DNA of 9,592 bases from contig CALZKX010000228.1 of NCBI GenBank assembly GCA_945788155.1, positions 1 to 9,592 on the forward strand, in the 5' to 3' direction. The stretch comes from an uncultured Flavobacteriaceae bacterium. Its GTDB lineage: Bacteria; Bacteroidota; Bacteroidia; Flavobacteriales; Flavobacteriaceae. The notes beneath the pieces are model-generated. The model saw nothing but the letters and a program-made list of their open reading frames with translations, was not told the origin of the DNA and ran no database searches. Shown piece by piece: positions 6,547 through 9,592 of this stretch. The first letter of the stretch is position 1; each line of letters opens with the position of its first letter. A program made the translations under genes and the position numbers.

Positions 6547-8409
6547 ATGAAAAATTTATTTTCAAATCTTAAAGGCGACACTTTTGGAGGGATTACAGCA
6601 GGAATCGTAGCATTACCACTTGCATTGGCTTTTGGCGTTTCTTCTGGCTTAGGCCCAAGTGCAGGACTATATGGCGCTATTTTTATAAGCTTTTTTGCAG
6701 CACTTTTTGGAGGAACAAACACACAAATTTCTGGACCTACCGCTCCAATGACAGCTGTAAGTATGGTTGTTATTGCTGGAATTATTGCGGTTAATGATGG
6801 AGATGTTAACAAAGCACTTCCAGCGATATTAACGGTATTTATATTGGCAGGATTAATGCAAATTGGTCTTGGGTTTTTAGGGCTAGGAAAATACATTAGG
6901 TATATTCCTTACCCAGTTGTTTCTGGGTTTATGACTGCAATTGGTGTTATAATTCTAGTGACTCAAATATTACCATCTTTAGGTTATTACCCAAAGGATG
7001 ATGTGAGCTATGTGCAAGAATTTAAACCTCAAGCTGAAGAACTAATTCTTGAAAACATCCTCAGGGAAGAAGCTGGCGAAGGCATTCTGGTCCTTGAAGA
7101 TTTTAAAGAAACAATATCACGAGCCGAAGGGATTTCTCAGGATCAAATTCTTAAAGAATCCCAAACATTGGCAGGGAAAGAAGCTTCGGGAGTTGTTGGC
7201 GCATTTAAAGTGTTGCCAAGAGCATTAAAAAATATTAATTGGCTTGAATTAATATTAGCGCTAGGCACTATTTTCATTATCTATGGATTTAAACGAATTA
7301 CAAAAGCAGTCCCAAGCACATTGGTCGCATTGGTTGTAATGACTGCAATAGCTATGGGCTTTAGCCTTAACTATCAGCCTATTGAAAAAATCCCTGAAGG
7401 CTTGCCAGTTATTAGAACCGAAATCTTTACACAATTCCAATTAAGTTCCATAACGCCATATATATTTACAGCGTTAACATTAGCACTATTAGGAGCAATA
7501 GACTCACTATTAACAAGTGTTGTTGCCGATAATATGACGAAGACCAAGCACAAACCAAACAAAGAATTGGTAGGACAAGGAATTGGAAATACAATTGGAG
7601 CTTTATTTGGAGGAATTCCAGGTGCAGGTGCAACTATTAGAACGGTTGTAAACATTAATTCTGGAGGAAAAACAAGGCTTTCTGGGATGATTGCAGCAGT
7701 AATGTTATTAGTAATTCTATTAGCGTTAGCACCACTAGCATCAAAAATACCTGCTGCGGTTTTGGCCGGAATTTTAATTACAGTTGGTATTGGCGTAATG
7801 GATTATAAAGGATTAAGAGCAATTCCAAGTTTGCCAAGAGATATCAAATTTGGACCTTTTAAATTAAGTTCTGAAGTATTGATAATGATAGTGGTATTAT
7901 TACTATCCACCTTCTGGAATTTAGTATATGCTGTTGGAGTTGGATTAGTAATTGCCTCATTAATGTTTATGAAGAAAATAGGTGATTTAACTGCCGAACG
8001 TTCCGATGTAAAACCATTAAAAGAAGAGGCTTGGAAAGATGAGATAGGATTCCCAGAAAACCTAAAGGAAGAAGTGTTTATCAAACACCTAAAAGGCCCT
8101 TTGTTTTTTGGTTCCACAAGCGATTTTCAACAGCTTAGAGCTCAAATACCTGATACCGCAACTACAGTAATATTGAGGTTGGGACGCATGCAATATATGG
8201 ATCAATCGGGTTTATATGCTATGGAGGATATGCTTCAGGATCTAAAAAATAAAAACATCGACGTACTTTTTGTAAACCTCTTAAAACAACCGCGTTATAT
8301 GATGGAGCGCATCGATATTATTCCAGACTTTATTCCCGAAGAACATATTTTCGTTAATTTTAACGCCTGTGTGAGTTGGATAAAGCAAAATGTAGAAGAT
8401 AAATATTAA
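6547..8409 (+). CDS. SulP/SLC26-family transporter with STAS domain, BicA-like bicarbonate importer (paralogue 2)
   Basis: This 620-residue inner-membrane protein has a SulP core (about 1-480) with the motif ISGPTAPMT at 61-69, close to the TGPTGPMT type I recall for cyanobacterial BicA bicarbonate carriers. Later come the conserved stretch LLGAIDSLLTSVVADNMT and the glycine-rich GQGIGNTIGALFGGIPGAGA. A C-terminal STAS domain (about 505-615) keeps the standard loop D552-Q553-S554-G555. Between the helices ending near residue 147 and starting near 232 lies a hydrophilic segment of about 80 residues, roughly 50 longer than in paralogue 1. This segment is rich in Glu and Leu and likely helical (EELILENILREEAGEGILVL). 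The predicted role is Na+-coupled HCO3- uptake, supported by the carbonic anhydrase gene 20 bases downstream; sulfate remains possible. The start is preceded by A-rich sequence, as usual in this phylum. Confidence 0.88.
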   Translation: MKNLFSNLKGDTFGGITAGIVALPLALAFGVSSGLGPSAGLYGAIFISFFAALFGGTNTQISGPTAPMTAVSMVVIAGIIAVNDGDVNKALPAILTVFILAGLMQIGLGFLGLGKYIRYIPYPVVSGFMTAIGVIILVTQILPSLGYYPKDDVSYVQEFKPQAEELILENILREEAGEGILVLEDFKETISRAEGISQDQILKESQTLAGKEASGVVGAFKVLPRALKNINWLELILALGTIFIIYGFKRITKAVPSTLVALVVMTAIAMGFSLNYQPIEKIPEGLPVIRTEIFTQFQLSSITPYIFTALTLALLGAIDSLLTSVVADNMTKTKHKPNKELVGQGIGNTIGALFGGIPGAGATIRTVVNINSGGKTRLSGMIAAVMLLVILLALAPLASKIPAAVLAGILITVGIGVMDYKGLRAIPSLPRDIKFGPFKLSSEVLIMIVVLLLSTFWNLVYAVGVGLVIASLMFMKKIGDLTAERSDVKPLKEEAWKDEIGFPENLKEEVFIKHLKGPLFFGSTSDFQQLRAQIPDTATTVILRLGRMQYMDQSGLYAMEDMLQDLKNKNIDVLFVNLLKQPRYMMERIDIIPDFIPEEHIFVNFNACVSWIKQNVEDKY

Positions 8410-8429
8410 AACAATTAAAATTAAAAATC

Positions 8430-9062
8430 ATGATAAAAAATATAGCAATAACAAAAGAAGCACAAGACCAATTAACCCCTCAATCTGTTTTAAGTGATTT
8501 GATGGAGGGAAACCAAAGGTTTGTTTTGGGAAGTACTCAAGACATAGATAATAAAGCTCTGGTAGAACAAACCCTTGGTGGACAATTCCCTAAAGCCGTA
8601 ATCTTATCTTGTATAGATTCAAGAGTACCAGTTGAAACCGTTTTGGATCAAGCTATTGGAGATATTTTTGTAGCGAGAGTCGCTGGAAATTTTGAAAATG
8701 TAGATATCTTGGGAAGCATGGAATACTCTTGTAAAGTTGCTGGAAGTAAATTGGTTTTAGTTCTTGGCCATGAAGCTTGTGGTGCTGTGAAAGCAGCTTG
8801 TGATGGCGTAGAACTTGGAAATATTACTGCTTTGTTGGAAAACATTTTACCAGCAGTAAAACAATCAGCAGTTGAGGTTGAAGGAGGGGCAAATTCGTCT
8901 AACAGTAAATTTGTTGAGATAACCGTTGAGAACAATGTAAAGTTGACTATGGATAGAATTAGGAAAAAAAGCCCAATTCTAAGAGAAATGGAAGATAATG
9001 GCGAAATTGCTATTGTTGGAGGTGTTTACATGTTGTCTTCAGGTAGAGTGGAATTATTATAA
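8430..9062 (+). CDS. Beta-class carbonic anhydrase
   Basis: This 210-residue enzyme interconverts CO2 and HCO3-. The zinc-site motifs are complete: C61-x-D63-x-R65 (SCIDSRVP) and H114-x-x-C117 (GHEACGAVKAACDG). C61, H114 and C117 are the metal ligands, and D63/R65 form the catalytic dyad. The segment GDIFVARVAGNF at 77-88 is the usual strand after the first motif, and IVGGVYMLSSGRVEL forms the C-terminal strands. No signal peptide is present, so it should act in the cytoplasm, where it would handle bicarbonate brought in by the SulP transporters. It lacks an obvious promoter of its own and lies 20 bases after the second SulP gene, so it is most likely the last gene of the operon. A 260-bp insertion element begins three bases after its stop without changing the reading frame. 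Confidence 0.95.
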   Translation: MIKNIAITKEAQDQLTPQSVLSDLMEGNQRFVLGSTQDIDNKALVEQTLGGQFPKAVILSCIDSRVPVETVLDQAIGDIFVARVAGNFENVDILGSMEYSCKVAGSKLVLVLGHEACGAVKAACDGVELGNITALLENILPAVKQSAVEVEGGANSSNSKFVEITVENNVKLTMDRIRKKSPILREMEDNGEIAIVGGVYMLSSGRVELL

Positions 9063-9065
9063 CAA
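9063..9065. repeat. Target site duplication, left copy (CAA)
   Basis: CAA at 9063-9065 touches the left end of the insertion element and is matched by CAA at 9326-9328 touching the right end. Three-base duplications are normal for IS3-family elements. Three bases alone could match by chance, so the support comes from the exact placement at both inverted-repeat ends. Confidence 0.6.
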
Positions 9066-9090
9066 TGAGTCGCCCTAAAATAGGGTGACA
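9066..9090. repeat. Terminal inverted repeat of the IS remnant (right end, after OrfB)
   Basis: This end begins TGAGTCGCCCTAAAATAGGG and runs to TGACA. Compared inward with the other end it differs at 7 of 25 positions. It also contains its own small hairpin (9070-9088, eight pairs counting one G-U, loop AAA) followed by T5 at 9092-9096, so it may help stop transcription as well. Confidence 0.65.
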
Positions 9091-9108
9091 GTTTTTAAAT
9101 AAATTAAA

Positions 9109-9306
9109 TCAAACCAGAGAAGTTAACTTCTCTGGTTTTTTGCTGTGTACAACATTAGGTTTTTTCATGTTTAAACTCAAGTGCGGTCTTTTATTATTAT
9201 AAGTTTTTATAGATTCTCTTACCAATAGTTCCACCACTACAACCAAGGTCAATTTAAGACCCAAATTGTAATCACGCTGTGTACGCTTAACCCGATTTTG
9301 TGTCAA
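9109..9306 (-). pseudogene. IS3-family transposase remnant: OrfA N-terminus fused to OrfB C-terminus
   Basis: This is a 65-codon open stretch read on the - strand. Its first part, NRVKRTQRDYNLGLKLTLV, looks like the start of flavobacterial IS3 OrfA (the helix-turn-helix protein, usually KVKRTQRDY-LGFKL-VV). Its second part, VRESIKTYNNKRPHLSLNMK, is the typical end of OrfB, the DDE integrase (YN-KRPH-SL-M-TP). The helix-turn-helix and the whole catalytic core are lost, with the junction near codons 21-25. The frame is open across the junction, but no ATG is present and the first codon is TTG. No function is expected. The last codons overlap the palindromic terminator. Confidence 0.75.
9111..9141 (+). 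terminator. Perfect-palindrome terminator inside the IS remnant
   Basis: AAACCAGAGAAGTT (9111-9124) is followed directly by its exact reverse complement (9125-9138), a 28-base perfect palindrome. On the + strand the stem runs into six T after GG (9136-9141), the form of an intrinsic terminator for the carbonic anhydrase operon. On the - strand the T stretch is interrupted (TTTGATTT), so it would also stop remnant transcripts but less well. Confidence 0.8.
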
Positions 9307-9325
9307 CTTATTTCAGGACGGGACA
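9301..9325. repeat. Terminal inverted repeat of the IS remnant (left end, before OrfA)
   Basis: Read inward on the - strand it begins TGTCCCGTCCTGAAATAAGT and ends TGACA. It contains TTGACA, a -35-like box, as often found in IS3 ends where a promoter forms when the ends join in a circle; that reading is inference. Confidence 0.65.
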
Positions 9326-9328
9326 CAA
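9326..9328. repeat. Target site duplication, right copy (CAA)
   Basis: CAA directly outside the CA end of the element, matching 9063-9065. Removing the element and one copy rejoins the carbonic anhydrase stop to a terminator hairpin starting a few bases later, a sensible ancestral arrangement. Confidence 0.6.
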
Positions 9329-9332
9329 TCAT

Positions 9333-9365
9333 AAAAAAAAAGCCACTCCCAATAGAGTGACTTTT
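9333..9365. terminator. Bidirectional terminator between convergent genes
   Basis: GCCACTC (9342-9348) pairs with GAGTGAC (9355-9361), one pair being G-T, around a six-base loop. The stem is flanked by nine A on the left (9333-9341) and four T on the right (9362-9365). On the - strand this gives a stem followed by nine T, a strong terminator for the barrel gene at 9423-9592. On the + strand it gives a weaker T4 tail and was probably the original end of the carbonic anhydrase operon. Confidence 0.75.
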
Positions 9366-9397
9366 AAAATTATTGACACTTCTAAGCAGAAGTACAA

Positions 9398-9415
9398 TAA
9401 CCAACCTAACCAACT
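9398..9415. repeat. Tandem 9-bp repeat in 3' untranslated region
   Basis: TAACCAACC at 9398-9406 is followed at once by TAACCAACT at 9407-9415 (8 of 9 identical). It lies just behind the stop of the - strand barrel gene. Nothing else in the convergent gap suggests a function. Confidence 0.4.
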
Positions 9416-9422
9416 AAAATTT

Positions 9423-9592
9423 TTAAAACTTAAAGCTTAAACCAGAATAAACTCCTATAAAATATGGCTTAAAATTGCCAGAAGTATTTCTAAAAGTGTT
9501 TAATTGATATTTAAACATAGGTTCAAGATTTAAATTTAATTTATTAGATAACTTATAGTTAAAACCAAATCCAAGGTTAGCACTATAACTCA
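9423..9592 (-). CDS. Outer-membrane beta-barrel protein, C-terminal part
   Basis: The gene enters from the right edge on the - strand; 55 residues and the stop are visible. The sequence reads as alternating amphipathic strands (SANLGFGFNYKLSNKLNLNL, EPMFKYQLNTFR, KPYFIGVYSGLSFKF) and ends in Phe, as barrel proteins of Gram-negative outer membranes do. The motif LEPMFKYQL followed by a loop and a GVYSGLSFKF end resembles the porin-like 'outer membrane beta-barrel protein' group common in Flavobacteriaceae. The exact family cannot be fixed without the rest. It converges with the carbonic anhydrase operon and ends at the terminator at 9333-9365. Codon use and AT content resemble the rest of the window, with no sign of transfer. 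Confidence 0.75.
   Translation of the reverse strand, partial: SYSANLGFGFNYKLSNKLNLNLEPMFKYQLNTFRNTSGNFKPYFIGVYSGLSFKF

Larger units (their letters stand above)
9066..9325 (-). mobile_element. Internally deleted IS3-family element (260 bp, MITE-like)
   Basis: The element is bounded by 25-bp imperfect inverted repeats (9066-9090 and 9301-9325) that begin TG and end CA. Read inward, 18 of 25 positions agree, including the shared cores CG.CCT.AAATA and TGACA. It is flanked by a 3-bp CAA duplication. Inside is only a fused remnant of the two transposase genes on the - strand, so it cannot move by itself; it could be mobilised by a full-length relative elsewhere in the genome. Full IS3 elements are about 1.2-1.5 kb, so more than 1 kb is missing. 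The insertion is just behind the carbonic anhydrase stop codon. The family call rests on remembered OrfA and OrfB end sequences and was not searched. Confidence 0.72.

Noticed and set aside
6519..6896. 125-residue frame on the - strand over the start of SulP paralogue 2
   Set aside because: Antisense of a conserved SulP N-terminus; it shows no features of its own beyond Pro/Ala-rich mirror codons.
4260..8409. Naming either SulP protein a sulfate permease
   Set aside because: No sulfate-assimilation genes are nearby, and the carbonic anhydrase context favours bicarbonate. The substrate is still unproven, so no gene symbol is given.
9070..9096. Hairpin with T5 just after the carbonic anhydrase stop, read as its native terminator
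   Set aside because: It lies wholly in or next to the inverted repeat of the insertion element and matches the other end, so it came with the element. It may still work as a terminator.
9378..9393. Six-base hairpin ACTTCT/AGAAGT in the convergent gap
   Set aside because: Short, with no T-run on either strand; a stronger terminator lies beside it.
1..9592. CRISPR array, tRNA, rRNA, riboswitch, toxin-antitoxin or defence genes
   Set aside because: No regularly spaced repeats, cloverleaf sequences or gene families of these kinds were seen on either strand.

Overview
The window is AT-rich, close to one third GC. It carries the Bacteroides-aerotolerance (bat) genes, A-rich sequence instead of Shine-Dalgarno sites upstream of several starts, and one TAnnTTTG promoter motif. 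Outer-membrane barrel proteins end in Phe. Together these point to the Bacteroidota, most likely a marine-type member of the Flavobacteriaceae. No rRNA, tRNA, CRISPR array, phage or plasmid gene was seen.

Left part (1-3812): the 3' end of a bat operon. It holds the C-terminus of BatB (VWA protein with a terminal membrane helix), BatC (secreted TPR protein with a long Lys/Asp/Glu tail), BatD (large periplasmic protein with one anchor) and BatE (TPR, two membrane helices, SH3-like domain). All lie on the + strand and are tightly spaced. They probably form an envelope-associated complex downstream of a MoxR-type ATPase that lies outside the window.

Middle part (3828-9062): a second + strand transcription unit begins at a promoter-like site after batE. 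In order it holds a small acidic membrane or exported protein of unknown function, a SulP transporter with a diverged STAS domain, a DUF2490-type outer-membrane barrel, a second SulP transporter with a standard STAS domain, and a beta-class carbonic anhydrase. Gaps from the first SulP onward are 9, 28 and 20 bases. I infer a dissolved-inorganic-carbon module: HCO3- uptake across the inner membrane by two SulP paralogues, HCO3-/CO2 interconversion by the carbonic anhydrase, and possibly an outer-membrane component. Substrate specificity cannot be proved from sequence.

Right part (9063-9592): three bases after the carbonic anhydrase stop sits a 260-bp internally deleted IS3-family element. It has 25-bp imperfect terminal inverted repeats (18/25 identical) and a 3-bp target duplication (CAA). 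A 65-codon remnant joins the N-terminus of OrfA to the C-terminus of OrfB. Its internal 28-bp palindrome forms a strong terminator facing the carbonic anhydrase operon. What looks like the original bidirectional terminator of the operon now lies beyond the element. After it, on the - strand, is the C-terminal end of an outer-membrane beta-barrel protein that runs off the window.

The genes are of known families. The less ordinary points are the deletion-derivative IS and its insertion history, the paired SulP transporters flanking an outer-membrane barrel, the Asp-for-Ser change in one STAS domain, and the uncharacterised small protein heading the operon.
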